A program made the position numbers and the translations under genes. This document shows positions 54,013 to 63,721 of a DNA stretch of 64,000 nucleotides, piece after piece (within the stretch, counting starts at the first letter, position 1; every line of letters starts with the position of its first letter). The notes under the pieces are model-generated. The model did no database searches. It saw only the letters and a program-made list of their open reading frames with translations, and was not told where the DNA came from. Source of the DNA: Phyllobacterium zundukense (GTDB taxonomy: Bacteria > Pseudomonadota > Alphaproteobacteria > Rhizobiales > Rhizobiaceae); assembly GCF_002764115.1 (NCBI RefSeq), contig NZ_CP017940.1, positions 2,826,501 to 2,890,500 of the forward strand. The letters run 5' to 3'.

Positions 54013-57000
54013 ATGGCGTCTGGAACCTACCCATTCATCGACATCGCCGTCCTGGACGAAATCCGCGAGCATTTCGCCAATGGCGACGCGCTTGTGGTTA
54101 TTTCGCCGGATCTCGCGCGGGTCATCTGGGCCAATGGCCACGGTGCGTCGATGCTTGGCTACGGCGCCATCGACGATATTCTGAACAGCGACGATGTACT
54201 CGGTATCCAGGCGCGGCGGCAGCTCATGGCGCTTGATGGCTTTCCGGCCATCGGCCATGGACGCACGGTTTCGCTGCGTGTCGCCTTCGGCCTTTCGAGC
54301 CGCATCCTGACGTTTCAGGCAAGTGACCTCGCACTGCCGCGCGGCGAACAGGCCATCCTTCTTTCCATTGCCAATGCCGACCGGACAGGCTCGGAAGTGA
54401 CGACCGCCGCGCTGGCGATCCAGGGTTTTGGCGACCAGTCATCCCACGCGGCCATGATCGACTCCGTCGGTACGGTCATTGCCGCATCGCAACAGTTCCA
54501 CAAGCTCGGCTTTACGGACAAGATCCTCGGCGACCTGGTACGCGAGGTGCGGCTTGAGCGGAACCGGCTGGTAAAGCGGCCGGTGCAGACGCCGAAGGGC
54601 GCGATACCGACCGGCATCGCAAGGCTGACCGACAGCCCTGCCCTGCACCTGCTGTTTGCCATCGAGCCGGAGACTGCGAGCGAACAGGCTGCGACTGTTA
54701 TTGCTGAGGAAGCGCCAGCTGTCGGTGTTGTTTTGCCTGAGCCAGAAGTGCAGGCGGACAACAATGCGCCGAATGCCGAAGAGATGTCCGCAACGAACGG
54801 AGACAAGGCGCAAGCGTCGCTCGCCTTCGAACGCCCCGCCGAGATTTCGAATTCACCTTCATCCCGCGCCGAAGAGCCAAACGCGAATTCCGGCGAAAAG
54901 TCATCGGAAACATTTCAATACGCACCGTCGCAAACACCGGTTCGCTTTGCCTGGAAGGTCGATGCGCAGGCGATTTTCAGCGAGATTTCGCCCGAGTTCG
55001 CGGCTGCAGTAGGACCAGCATCCGCTTCGATCATTGGCAGGCCTTTCCGCGACATTGCTGCGAGCTACGGCCTCGACACCGACGAGTCCATTGCCGAATT
55101 GCTGGAGCGGCGCGATACGTGGTCCGGCCGGACTGTGCTGTGGCCGATCGAAGGCACGGAATTGCGCGTGCCGATCGAGCTTGCTGCGCTGCCAATCTAT
55201 TCGCGTGATCGCGCTTTCCTGGGCTTCCGCGGATTTGGCGTCGCGCGCATGGGCGATGTTGCCGTCGATCCCCAAGCGATCGGCATGACATTGGCTGAAA
55301 AGCCGGATCTGCAGGAAGAGCTGGCGCCGGATGCAAGCGAGGTCGATGTGCCGGGCATCGCCGGAGATACAGATACGGCCGACTCTTTCAACGGCGAAAC
55401 GCCAGCGATCGCCATCACACCGCGCGCGCCCGACCAAAGCGTCGCTGGCAGAACTCACGGCGAGGGCATCGAAGGCAATGTCATACCGCTCAAGGCGCAG
55501 CGGCCGCTGCGCGATGACGGCCGGCTGAACGATGCCGAGCGCAATGCATTCCGCGAAATTGCCGAACGCCTGCGCCGGGAAGTACTGAGCGACACGCCAA
55601 AGAGCTCCGTCGACGCAACGCCGGCACCGGCCGAGCCCGCGCATGAGACAAGGCAGCCGCCTGTTGCGGCATCATCGCCATCCGCTTCCGGGGCAAGGGT
55701 TCCGGACGCGGAAGTCGTGGGCCCGGGATTTGCCGCTGCGGCTATCAAGGACGGCAGCGAGAACGCGGCTGAAGCTGCGGCTGCCAAGGATTTCGCCGAC
55801 AATATTCGTGTGCAGGCGCGTCAGGGCGTCGACACGTCCATTCTCGCAGCCCTGCCGCTACCGGTCCTGATCCACCGCCACGGCCAGATCCTCTATGCAA
55901 ATCCGGCGCTGCTGGACGCGATATTGTACGACACCTCCGACGCCATCAACGCGGCAGGCGGCCTGAGCACGCTCTTTGCCGATGGATCCGACGATAGTGA
56001 CGATGAGGAGGACGAAGGCGGTATGAACCTGCGCCGCCGCGATGGCTCCACGACGCGGGTCCAGGCGCACCTTCAGGCAGTCCGCTGGGATGAAAGCAGC
56101 GAGAATGGCGAGCGGGCGCTGCTGCTGGCGCTGTCGCCAAAAGTTCCGGCCGGCAACCATTTCGACGAGAGCGAACGACAGCTGCTGCAGACGCGCATCG
56201 ACGAGCTCAATGCCATTCTCGATACGGCGACCGACGGCGTCATCCTGCTCGATTCTGCCGGCACGATCCGTTCGGTCAATCATTCCGCCGCCGCGCTCTT
56301 CGGTTATGAACCGGAAGAAGTGACAGGCAAAGCATTTTCGCTGCTGTTTGCCGTCGAGAGCCAGCGCGCCGCGATGGATTATCTCAACAGCCTGTCGGAG
56401 AACGGCGTGGCCAGCCTGCTCAATGATGGGCGCGAGGTCATCGGTCGCGAGAGCCAGGGGCGCTTCATTCCACTGTTCATGACGATCGGCAAACTCGATG
56501 CGTCCAAAGGTTATTGTGCGGTGTTGCGCGACATAACCCATTGGAAGCGGGCGGAAGAAGAGCTGGTCAGCGCCAAACGCGAGGCGGAACGCACGTCGAG
56601 CCAGAAGAGCGAATTTCTCGCACGCATCAGCCACGAGATCCGTACGCCGCTCAACGCCATCATCGGCTTCTCCGAACTGATGGCGGACGAGAAATTCGGC
56701 CCGGTTGGCAATGACCGCTACCGCGACTATCTCAATGACATAAGCCGGTCCGGCAATCATGTGCTGTCGCTGGTCAACGATCTTCTCGATATTTCGAAGA
56801 TCGAAGCTGGGGCGGTGGAGATGGATTTCGAAGCCGTGTCGCTTAATGACGCGCTGACGGAAGCCGTTGCCATCATGCAGCCGCAGGCCAATCGCGAGCG
56901 CGTCATCATCCGCTCGAGCCTTACGTCTCGTCTGCCGGATATCGTGGCCGACCATCGTTCGATCACCCAGATCGCGCTGAACCTTTTGTCCAATGCGATC

Positions 57001-57303
57001 CGGTTCACCGGCCCCGGCGGACAGGTGATCGTTTCAACGAGCTATGAGGCGAGCGGCGAGGTGTTGCTGCGCGTACGCGATACGGGCATCGGCATGACGC
57101 GGCAGGAAGTCGAACAGGCGCTGCGGCCCTACAAGCAGATCACCACGCCTAAGCATGCACGCAGCGATGGCACCGGGCTTGGACTGCCGCTGACCAAGGC
57201 AATGGCCGAAGCTAACCGGGCGAATTTCACCATCGATTCCACACCGGGACGCGGAACGATGGTCGAGATAACATTCCCTTCGACACGGGTTCTGGCGGAA
57301 TAA
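54013..57303 (+). CDS. PdhS-like PAS-domain histidine kinase
   Basis: A kinase of about 1096 residues with no membrane helix. The N terminus ([39 protein letters not shown]) is PAS-like. A long acidic/Pro-rich linker, two further PAS-like parts ([55 protein letters not shown]) and the kinase core follow: [23 protein letters not shown] (His box), [29 protein letters not shown]. The core matches the DivJ/PleC/PdhS group acting on DivK, and the layout fits PdhS of Brucella. I prefer the ATG at 54013; 53977 is an alternative. Confidence 0.9.
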   Translation: MASGTYPFIDIAVLDEIREHFANGDALVVISPDLARVIWANGHGASMLGYGAIDDILNSDDVLGIQARRQLMALDGFPAIGHGRTVSLRVAFGLSSRILTFQASDLALPRGEQAILLSIANADRTGSEVTTAALAIQGFGDQSSHAAMIDSVGTVIAASQQFHKLGFTDKILGDLVREVRLERNRLVKRPVQTPKGAIPTGIARLTDSPALHLLFAIEPETASEQAATVIAEEAPAVGVVLPEPEVQADNNAPNAEEMSATNGDKAQASLAFERPAEISNSPSSRAEEPNANSGEKSSETFQYAPSQTPVRFAWKVDAQAIFSEISPEFAAAVGPASASIIGRPFRDIAASYGLDTDESIAELLERRDTWSGRTVLWPIEGTELRVPIELAALPIYSRDRAFLGFRGFGVARMGDVAVDPQAIGMTLAEKPDLQEELAPDASEVDVPGIAGDTDTADSFNGETPAIAITPRAPDQSVAGRTHGEGIEGNVIPLKAQRPLRDDGRLNDAERNAFREIAERLRREVLSDTPKSSVDATPAPAEPAHETRQPPVAASSPSASGARVPDAEVVGPGFAAAAIKDGSENAAEAAAAKDFADNIRVQARQGVDTSILAALPLPVLIHRHGQILYANPALLDAILYDTSDAINAAGGLSTLFADGSDDSDDEEDEGGMNLRRRDGSTTRVQAHLQAVRWDESSENGERALLLALSPKVPAGNHFDESERQLLQTRIDELNAILDTATDGVILLDSAGTIRSVNHSAAALFGYEPEEVTGKAFSLLFAVESQRAAMDYLNSLSENGVASLLNDGREVIGRESQGRFIPLFMTIGKLDASKGYCAVLRDITHWKRAEEELVSAKREAERTSSQKSEFLARISHEIRTPLNAIIGFSELMADEKFGPVGNDRYRDYLNDISRSGNHVLSLVNDLLDISKIEAGAVEMDFEAVSLNDALTEAVAIMQPQANRERVIIRSSLTSRLPDIVADHRSITQIALNLLSNAIRFTGPGGQVIVSTSYEASGEVLLRVRDTGIGMTRQEVEQALRPYKQITTPKHARSDGTGLGLPLTKAMAEANRANFTIDSTPGRGTMVEITFPSTRVLAE

Positions 57304-57399
57304 TCCTCAAATCCACCAAATCAATAATACAGTATATTGATCATCCATTGGAGTGATCTATCCGACTTCGGCATTCTCCTGCCATCAAAGGAGAAACAC

Positions 57400-57960
57400 A
57401 TGCCCAAGACACTGATCCTCATTTTCCACCCGGACTTCACGCACTCGCGCGCCAACCGCGCTTTGGCCGATGCGGCCTCACAGCTGGCCAACACGGAAAT
57501 TTTCGACGTGCAATCTGCTTATCCCGACAACAGGATCGATGTGGATGCGGAGGTTCAGCGGCTACTCGGCGCGGATCGCATCGTCTTCCAGTTCCCGATC
57601 CAGTGGTATGCGGCGCCGCCAATTCTTCAGGCCTGGCAGAACGCCGTGCTGACCCGGATGTATTATCTGAACTACGAGAGCGAAGGCCGTTTGCTGGAAG
57701 GCAAGCCGCTGCAAGTTGCCGTCACCGCCGGCAACACGCCATCGGCCTATACCGCACGCGGTACCAACCTGCTTCCCTTGCGGGAAATCCTCACTCCATT
57801 GCGCGTTACGGCCCATCGTTGTGGCCTTTTATGGACCGAACCCTTCATCGTCTACGAGGCGATGAAGGCCCCGGACGCAACGCTGCGCCAAGCCGGCCAA
57901 GCCTATGCGCAATGGCTTAGTCACGAGAGCACGCAATTGTTACAATATGCAACAATTTGA
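57400..57960 (+). CDS. Flavodoxin-fold NAD(P)H oxidoreductase
   Basis: A 186-residue protein of the NQO1/KefF/MdaB group. It begins PKTLILIFHPDFTHSRANRALADAA (FMN phosphate loop region) and has ADRIVFQFPIQWYAAPPILQAWQNAVLTRMYYLNYESEGRLLEGKPLQVAVTAGN, the family signature. It reduces quinones with two electrons and thus avoids semiquinone radicals. AAAGGAG lies before the ATG at 57400. No regulator gene adjoins it. Confidence 0.9.
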   Translation: MPKTLILIFHPDFTHSRANRALADAASQLANTEIFDVQSAYPDNRIDVDAEVQRLLGADRIVFQFPIQWYAAPPILQAWQNAVLTRMYYLNYESEGRLLEGKPLQVAVTAGNTPSAYTARGTNLLPLREILTPLRVTAHRCGLLWTEPFIVYEAMKAPDATLRQAGQAYAQWLSHESTQLLQYATI

Positions 57961-58076
57961 CGCTCAAAGAGTCTAACCGACTTGAATTGCTGCAGATGAT
58001 CGCTAAACGGTGGAAGGTGAAGCATAGATCCTGCCGGTTCGGCTAACCGGCGGGATACGAAATATCGGAAACGCTC

Positions 58077-59954
58077 ATGTCCTGGTACAGGCCGAGGAAC
58101 CTTCTCGCCACGATCTTGATGATGGCTCTCGTTGCCGGGGGAATCCTTGTTGCCCTGCCCTATCTCGTCAGCACGGATCTGATCCGGGCACGGCTGATCC
58201 AGGAGATCAGCAATTGGACCGGCTATACGGTCGAATCGAACCAGTCACCGCAGATATCGTTTTTTCCCGTTTTCGGCGCATCGCTTGGTGACGTGACCAT
58301 CCGCAATCCGTGGCAAAGCGAAGGCGCGCCGTTCATGCAGGCGGAGCGGATCGAGGTTGACCTGTCGCTATTCTCGGCACTGATGGGCAACATCGAATTC
58401 ACCGAAACCAAAATCGTCCGGCCGCGATTTGTCATTGATGAGCCGATAAAGAGCCTGTCGCAGATCGGCGAGGCGCTGGCCAGGAGCGACGGGCGGATCG
58501 GTGATGTCGTACGGGAGGCGCGCGCTGCGGTGGAAGCTAACCCGGCGAAGCCCGACATGAGCGCGGTCTCGTCGCAGCCGTTCGGGCGTGTGAGGCTCGA
58601 AGATGCGATGGTTACATTCAAACGGCCGATCAACGGCGCGGAAGAACAGATATCGAGCATCAGCGGCGTTTTCGACTGGCCACAAACGTCCGGTGTCGCC
58701 AGTTTCCGCGGTACGGCAATATGGCATGGGGAAGAAACGGAAATCGACAGTTCTGCAACCAGGGCATTGCTGCTTCTGGCCGGTGGTACCAGTCCGCTCC
58801 AGGTCAACTTGAGTTCGACGCCCCTGACGTTCTCTTTCAACGGATCGGCAAATATTTCCCGGGACCAGTTCTTCGAAGGCACCCTGTCATTGACCTCCCC
58901 CTCGCTGCGCAGGACGCTCGAATGGTCGAGGATGGCCTCCGTGCCCAGCGCCCCGATCGGCAGTTTCGCGCTGGACGCATCCGTCTACGGTTCCGCCAAC
59001 CGGATGAAGCTGGACGGACTGACGGCCACGCTGAACGACAATCCGGCCAAGGGGGTCATCGAGGTCGTGCTCAACGGGGGAGCGCCCAGCATCACGGGCA
59101 CCCTGGCCTTCGAAACTCTCGATCTTCATTCCACTTTCGCGGGCTTCATGCCCTTGCCGGACAGTTCGGCGAGTTCGGACGCCGTGATCAGCACTGATTT
59201 CCTGAACCAGCTCACACTGGACCTGCGCGTTTCCGCCCAAAAGGCAACGATTGGCCCGGTCAATCTTTCGAAGGTTGCGGCGACGGCACAAATCCGCAAT
59301 GGCCGGGCCATCTTCGATATTGGCGAAGCGTCGGCCTTCGACGGTTCCGTTGCCGCCAGCTTCCAGCTTGCGGATGAAGGCGACGGTGCAGCGCTGGGAG
59401 AACTTCGTCTCAACGGAACCGACGTCAACAGCGCGTCGATCGCTTCATTGCTTGGCCTTGGCAACCGCTTCGAACTCGGAAAGGGCACGATGTCGCTTGT
59501 ACTGAAGGGGCCGATATCGCGCTGGTCCTCGGCATTGGCCAGCGCCAAGGGAACGCTAAGCATGCGCTTTGGCTCGGGCCAGATCCGGAGCCTGGATTTC
59601 AATAGCCTGCTGAGCAAGGCCAAGACAGACCGTTTCTTCAGCCTCAACGAAAAGACCGAGGCCTGGCTTGCTTTCGACAGGCTGGAGATCAAGGCCAACA
59701 TCATGGATGGTGTTGCGGCGATCGATACGGCGCAAATCCAGACTAAATCCGGTACGCTGAGTTTTGCCGGCATCGTGACCCTGATCGGCAAGAGCCTGGC
59801 GCTCACCGGCGATTTCGCTGCGCCTGTCGCCGTGCCAGCACCAGCGGGCGCCGCGGCAGATGCGCCGAAGCCCGAACCGACATTCAACCACACGCGCTTC
59901 TTCATCGGCGGGTCCTGGGACAACCCCTTTATCTCACCGATCATTTCCCCATAG
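58077..59954 (+). CDS. AsmA family protein
   Basis: A 625-residue envelope protein. One N-terminal membrane helix (ILMMALVAGGILVALPYLV) anchors a large periplasmic part rich in beta-strands: IQEISNWTGYTVESNQSPQISFFPVFGASLGDVTIRN is the usual AsmA start, and the C-terminal AsmA_2-type part has GTMSLVLKGPISRWSSALASAKGTLSMRFGSGQI. AsmA-like proteins bridge the periplasm and are thought to carry phospholipid to the outer membrane. It appears monocistronic with a terminator at 60061. Confidence 0.9.
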   Translation: MSWYRPRNLLATILMMALVAGGILVALPYLVSTDLIRARLIQEISNWTGYTVESNQSPQISFFPVFGASLGDVTIRNPWQSEGAPFMQAERIEVDLSLFSALMGNIEFTETKIVRPRFVIDEPIKSLSQIGEALARSDGRIGDVVREARAAVEANPAKPDMSAVSSQPFGRVRLEDAMVTFKRPINGAEEQISSISGVFDWPQTSGVASFRGTAIWHGEETEIDSSATRALLLLAGGTSPLQVNLSSTPLTFSFNGSANISRDQFFEGTLSLTSPSLRRTLEWSRMASVPSAPIGSFALDASVYGSANRMKLDGLTATLNDNPAKGVIEVVLNGGAPSITGTLAFETLDLHSTFAGFMPLPDSSASSDAVISTDFLNQLTLDLRVSAQKATIGPVNLSKVAATAQIRNGRAIFDIGEASAFDGSVAASFQLADEGDGAALGELRLNGTDVNSASIASLLGLGNRFELGKGTMSLVLKGPISRWSSALASAKGTLSMRFGSGQIRSLDFNSLLSKAKTDRFFSLNEKTEAWLAFDRLEIKANIMDGVAAIDTAQIQTKSGTLSFAGIVTLIGKSLALTGDFAAPVAVPAPAGAAADAPKPEPTFNHTRFFIGGSWDNPFISPIISP

Positions 59955-60060
59955 AACAAAAGTCAGTCTGCATAGCTATTGGAACCTTTTGCGAAAATGC
60001 TATTCTGCGCTTGGAGCAGGAGGATGAGCTTTCGCCCACCTCCCGTTTCCTGGTTTACTG

Positions 60061-60105
60061 AAAAAGGACCCGGATGGTGAGTGTCCAGCTCGTCCGGGTC
60101 TTTTT
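60061..60105 (+). terminator. Intrinsic terminator of the AsmA-family gene
   Basis: GACCCGGA (60067-60074) pairs with TCCGGGTC (60093-60100), flanked by five As and five Ts. The 18-base loop is large. Confidence 0.85.
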
Positions 60106-60133
60106 CAATTCCAGGGTGATATTCAGCGGGCTC

Positions 60134-60203
60134 CGCTTATCTCCCCCCTTGTGGGGAGAAAGCGATTTCAGCATCTTAGCCCTTGCTAAGTGCTAGAAAT
60201 CGC
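60134..60203. repeat. Left inverted-repeat and hairpin of the DUF559 cassette
   Basis: 60134-60159 starts CGCTTATCTCCCCCCTTG and is itself a hairpin (TCTCCCC/GGGGAGA). It recurs in inverted form at 60629-60656. Directly inside it, 60162-60203 is a second palindrome (GCGATTTC-AGCA-TCTTAGC / GCTAAG-TGCT-AGAAATCGC) that contains the stop codon of the DUF559 gene. The arrangement mirrors that of the right end. Confidence 0.8.
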
Positions 60204-60531
60204 CAGAGAGGGGAATGTGAACCCAGCTTTGTCGCTTGTTCGCTTCGTGTAGGATCTGTGAACATACCCCGTCCAGATTGCGAATGATCTCATCGTTCCA
60301 GAAGCGCAGCGTTTTGAAACTTGATGCATTCAAACATTTATCGCGTTCCAGATCTGAGTTGCATCCTGAATGACTCCCATCCAGTTCTATAATCAGCTTT
60401 GACCTAAAGCAGACGAAATCCACTATGTAGCCGAGAAGCGGCGCTTGCCGTTTGAATTTCAAACCACCCAATTGATTGTTTCGGATTGCTTGCCACAGGA
60501 TGTTCTCCGCCAAAGTTGCGTCCCTGCGCAT
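60193..60531 (-). CDS. DUF559 endonuclease-like protein (Vsr/PD-(D/E)xK fold)
   Basis: A 112-residue protein from the ATG at 60531; the frame is open up to 60726 and family similarity seems to begin slightly before the ATG (TYARKMRRDATLAENILWQAIRN), so the start is uncertain. Core blocks are GLKFKRQAPLLGYIVDFVCFRSKLIIELDGSHSG and TLRFWNDEIIRNLDGV, the DUF559 pattern related to very-short-patch-repair nucleases, with candidate catalytic Asp and Glu-x-Asp. It lies inside paired inverted repeats and hairpins. DUF559 genes occur in several copies in many alphaproteobacteria; their role is unproven. Confidence 0.75.
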   Translation of the reverse strand: MRRDATLAENILWQAIRNNQLGGLKFKRQAPLLGYIVDFVCFRSKLIIELDGSHSGCNSDLERDKCLNASSFKTLRFWNDEIIRNLDGVCSQILHEANKRQSWVHIPLSGDF

Positions 60532-60581
60532 TTTCCGTGCGTATGTTCGAATGATTGGAGGTGTGTTTTGACGGATATCTT

Positions 60582-60656
60582 GGATTTTCCAAGGATTTAG
60601 CAAAGAGGCTAAATCCAGGAAAATCCTTTCTCCCCCACAAAGGGGGGAGATAAGCG
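60582..60656. repeat. Right hairpin and inverted-repeat of the DUF559 cassette
   Basis: 60582-60626 is a 45-base palindrome: GGATTTTCC-AA-GGATTTAGC, a 6-base loop, GCTAAATCC-A-GGAAAATCC. Two bases later 60629-60656 (TCTCCCCC-ACAAA-GGGGGGAGA-TAAGCG) is the inverse of the left element at 60134, differing by two single-base gaps. It lies upstream of the DUF559 start. The open frame seen through this region up to 60726 is probably not coding. Confidence 0.8.
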
Positions 60657-60753
60657 CTCGGTCTTGATGCATTATTGTCGGGTTTGATGCGGGCGGCAAC
60701 GAACGCCCAGTTGCAAATCCGTGCAACCGGCGCGTCGTGGGTTGTTTTAAACG

Positions 60754-61572
60754 TTAGTTCCGCGCCGCAGCCTGTTCGTCGCGGGCCTTTTGAACTTCCC
60801 GGCGCTTGTTGGCGATCGACGCAATAATCACCCCAACCGCGACAATTGCGATCAGCATGGTACAGGCGGCGTTGATCTCCGGCGTGACGCCGAGGCGGAC
60901 CTGCGAGTAGATGCGCATCGGCAGGGTGGTTGCACCAGGCCCCGAGGTGAAGCTCGAAATCACCAGATCGTCGAGTGACAGGGTGAAGGCCAGCATCCAG
61001 CCGGAGACAACGGCAGGGAGGATGACCGGTAATGTGACCTTGAAAAAGGTGGTGACCGGTGTTGCACCCAAATCCATTGCCGCTTCTTCCAGCGAGCGGT
61101 CAAACGTTACCAACCGCGACTGCACGACCACCGCCACGAAGCACATGGAAAAAGTGATGTGCGCCAGGGTCATCGTCCAGATGCCGCGGTCAAAGCCAAT
61201 TGCCACGAAGAGCAGCAGCATCGAAAGTCCGGTGATGACTTCCGGCATGACCAGCGGCGCGTAGATCATCGCGGAGAACAGCAGCCGTCCGCGAAAACGC
61301 GTATACCGCGTCATTGCCAGCGCCCCAAGCGTTCCGAGAACCGTCGCCACGGTCGCCGACACGAGGCCGACGCGGATGGTCACCCAGGCCGCGTCGATGA
61401 AGCTCTGATTGTTGAACAGCGACACATACCATTTGGTGGAGAAGCCGGCCCAGACTGTAACAAGGCGAGATTCGTTGAACGAATAGACGATCAGGAGCAC
61501 GATCGGCAGATAGAGAAATGCGAAGCCGAAAACCAGCGAGGCAATGTTGAAGCGGGACCAGGTGGTGTTCAT
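60754..61572 (-). CDS. potI: Putrescine ABC transporter permease PotI
   Basis: A 272-residue inner-membrane permease with six helices. The ABC permease loop (EAA motif) is SLEEAAMDLGATPVTTFFKVTLPVILPAVVSG. The N terminus FNIASLVFGFAFLYLPIVLLIVYSFNES is typical of PotI/PotC. Together with PotH it forms the channel of a putrescine-type polyamine importer. It is the last gene of potFGHI, 10 bases after potH. A related spermidine system (PotC) is the alternative. Confidence 0.93.
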   Translation of the reverse strand: MNTTWSRFNIASLVFGFAFLYLPIVLLIVYSFNESRLVTVWAGFSTKWYVSLFNNQSFIDAAWVTIRVGLVSATVATVLGTLGALAMTRYTRFRGRLLFSAMIYAPLVMPEVITGLSMLLLFVAIGFDRGIWTMTLAHITFSMCFVAVVVQSRLVTFDRSLEEAAMDLGATPVTTFFKVTLPVILPAVVSGWMLAFTLSLDDLVISSFTSGPGATTLPMRIYSQVRLGVTPEINAACTMLIAIVAVGVIIASIANKRREVQKARDEQAAARN

Positions 61573-61582
61573 GTGTTTTTCC

Positions 61583-62494
61583 TCACTTCTCGGCTTCCTG
61601 TGCCCGTGCTTCCGCCCGCTGGAACAGCACGATGGGAACGACCAGCAACAGCAGCAGGATTACCGCAACGGCGGATGAAACCGGCCAGTCGCGGTTGGAG
61701 AAGAATTCGTTCCACAGCGTCTTGCCGATCATCAACGTCTGCGACCCGCCGAGCAGATCCGGAATGACGAACTCGCCCACCGCCGGGATGAACACAAGGA
61801 AACAGCCTGCAATGACGCCTGGAAGCGATAGCGGAAATGTGATCTTCCAGAATGCGGCTATGGGCGGGCAACCCAGGTCCTCGGCGGCCTCGACCAGCGA
61901 ATAGTCCATCTTTTCCAGCGCCGAATAGATCGGCAGGACCAAGAATGGGAGGTAGGAATAGACGATGCCGATAAACACGGCTGTATTGGTGTTGAGGATG
62001 TTGAGTGGCGTGCCGATCACATGCGCCCACATCAGGAACTGGTTGAGCAGGCCTTCGGGCTTCAAGATGCCGATCCAGGCATAGACCCGGATCAGAAAGC
62101 TGGTCCAGAACGGCAGGATCACCAGCATCAGCAGCGTTGGCCTGATCGTCGCAGGCGCGCGCGCCATGCCATAGGCGATCGGGTAGCCGACGATGAGTGT
62201 CAGGACGGTCGAGACGCCCGCGATGAGCAGGCTCGAAAGGTAGGCCTTATAATAGAGCGGATCTTCGACGAGCCAAATGTAATTGTCCCATGCGAACTGG
62301 GAGAAGCTGTTCTTGAAGGCCTGCCAGCCAGCCGACAGATCAAACGCCGGGGAATAGGGCGGGATCGCCATCTCCACTTGCGACAACGAAATCTTGAAGA
62401 CGATAAAGAAGGGAATGAGAAAGAAGATCAGCAGCCAGAGGTAGGGAACAGCGATTACCAGGCGGCTGGCAATTGACGAGATCAATTTTTGCAT
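61583..62494 (-). CDS. potH: Putrescine ABC transporter permease PotH
   Basis: A 303-residue permease with six helices. It starts VIAVPYLWLLIFFLIPFFIVFKISLSQ and has the EAA loop YSLVEAAEDLGCPPIAAFWKITFPLSLPGVIAG. A large periplasmic loop after the first helix is usual for PotH/PotB. It pairs with PotI in the membrane. It is spaced 13 bases from potG upstream and 10 from potI downstream, in one transcript. Confidence 0.94.
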   Translation of the reverse strand: MQKLISSIASRLVIAVPYLWLLIFFLIPFFIVFKISLSQVEMAIPPYSPAFDLSAGWQAFKNSFSQFAWDNYIWLVEDPLYYKAYLSSLLIAGVSTVLTLIVGYPIAYGMARAPATIRPTLLMLVILPFWTSFLIRVYAWIGILKPEGLLNQFLMWAHVIGTPLNILNTNTAVFIGIVYSYLPFLVLPIYSALEKMDYSLVEAAEDLGCPPIAAFWKITFPLSLPGVIAGCFLVFIPAVGEFVIPDLLGGSQTLMIGKTLWNEFFSNRDWPVSSAVAVILLLLLVVPIVLFQRAEARAQEAEK

Positions 62495-62507
62495 CGGCCA
62501 ATCCCCC

Positions 62508-63653
62508 TCACGCGGTCAGAACGATGCCGGCGTCGGTATCGAAATTGACCCAGACCATGTCGTCATAGCCGAGCGGGTCCTCGACGGTGCGAACCGCATT
62601 CAGGCTCGCCGCCTTGATGATCCGGCCGCTTTCAAGCTTCACATGGAAAACCGTCATGTCGCCGAAATAGGCGATATCCCACAATTCGCCATGGGCGGAA
62701 TTGATCGACGGGTCGGCCGGCTGCTTGCGGCTGACCCGGATTTTCTCCGGACGGATAGCAAAGCCGACCGGTTGGCCGACGGCACAGCTTTTCGAAGCGT
62801 CGGTGCGGATGGTGAAGTTTTCCGGTGCGATGGCGATGTCGATCTTGCCATTGGCCACGGCGGCGGCCGTCCCCTCGAACATGTTCACATTGCCGATGAA
62901 GTCGGCAACGAATTTCGAGTTGGGTGCTTCATAGACTTCGGCAGGCGTTGCCACCTGCATGACCTTGCCCTTGTCCATGACGGCAATGCGATCGGCCATG
63001 GTCATCGCTTCTTCCTGATCGTGGGTCACCACCACGAATGTCAGGCCGAGCTTCATCTGCAAGTCCATCAGTTCGAACTGGGTTTCCTCGCGCAGCTTCT
63101 TGTCGAGCGCGCCGAGCGGCTCGTCCAGCAGCAGGACCTTCGGGCGCTTTGCCACGGCGCGGGCAAGTGCCACGCGCTGGCGCTGGCCGCCGGAGAGCTG
63201 GTGCGGCTTGCGCTTGGCAAAGCGTTCCAGCTTCACCAGCTTGAGCATTTCGGCAACGCGCGCCTCGATATCACCCTTTGCCATGCCATCCTGCTTGAGG
63301 CCGAAGGCGATGTTGCCCTCGACGGTCATGTGCGGGAACAGCGCATAGGACTGGAACATCATGTTGACAGGGCGCTTGTAGGGCGGGATGCCCCGCATAT
63401 CCTGGCCATCGATGAGGATGCGGCCGGCGGTCGGCTCCTCGAACCCGGCGAGCATGCGCAGCAAGGTGGACTTGCCGCAGCCGGAGGCGCCCAAGAGCGC
63501 AAAGAATTCGCGGTTGTAAATATTCAGGGACAGGTCATCGACGGCGGTAAAATCGGCGAACTTCTTGGTGACGTTCTCGATCGCTATGAAGGGCTTTGCT
63601 TCAGGATCGTTCCAAGGTGCGAATTTACGGCGAAAGCTTCCCAATGACTTCAT
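62508..63653 (-). CDS. potG: Polyamine ABC transporter ATP-binding protein PotG
   Basis: A 381-residue ATPase. It has Walker A GASGCGKST, the Q loop in NMMFQSYALFPHM, signature LSGGQRQRVALARAVAKRPKVLLLDEPLGALDKKLREE (with Walker B), and switch His in VVTHDQEEAM. A C-terminal TOBE domain (AIRPEKIRVSRKQP; DIAYFGDMTVFHVKL) follows. It powers uptake through PotH and PotI. A strong hairpin separates it from potF upstream. Confidence 0.95.
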   Translation of the reverse strand: MKSLGSFRRKFAPWNDPEAKPFIAIENVTKKFADFTAVDDLSLNIYNREFFALLGASGCGKSTLLRMLAGFEEPTAGRILIDGQDMRGIPPYKRPVNMMFQSYALFPHMTVEGNIAFGLKQDGMAKGDIEARVAEMLKLVKLERFAKRKPHQLSGGQRQRVALARAVAKRPKVLLLDEPLGALDKKLREETQFELMDLQMKLGLTFVVVTHDQEEAMTMADRIAVMDKGKVMQVATPAEVYEAPNSKFVADFIGNVNMFEGTAAAVANGKIDIAIAPENFTIRTDASKSCAVGQPVGFAIRPEKIRVSRKQPADPSINSAHGELWDIAYFGDMTVFHVKLESGRIIKAASLNAVRTVEDPLGYDDMVWVNFDTDAGIVLTA

Positions 63654-63682
63654 GATTTGCCCCGGTCTTTTCTGTACATTTT

Positions 63683-63715
63683 AAAAGACCCCGGCATTGG
63701 CTGCCGGGGTCTTTT
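63683..63715 (-). terminator. Hairpin between potF and potG
   Basis: AAAAGACCCCGGCA and TGCCGGGGTCTTTT form a perfect 14-base stem with a 5-base loop, six bases after the potF stop and 29 bases before the potG start. It has the shape of an intrinsic terminator. In a binding-protein-first operon it would give partial termination and protect the 3' end of potF mRNA, so more PotF is made than the membrane parts. Confidence 0.85.
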
Positions 63716-63721
63716 GAAGTT

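Noticed and set aside
55858..56955. Open frame of 365 codons opposite the PdhS-like kinase
   Set aside because: Lies fully inside the conserved kinase core on the other strand; no domain recognised.
60532..60726. N-terminal extension of the DUF559 protein
   Set aside because: These codons run through a 45-base palindrome and an inverted repeat, so they are more likely non-coding repeat DNA than protein.
62643..63647. Open frame of 334 codons opposite potG
   Set aside because: Antisense shadow of the ATPase gene, with no independent support.
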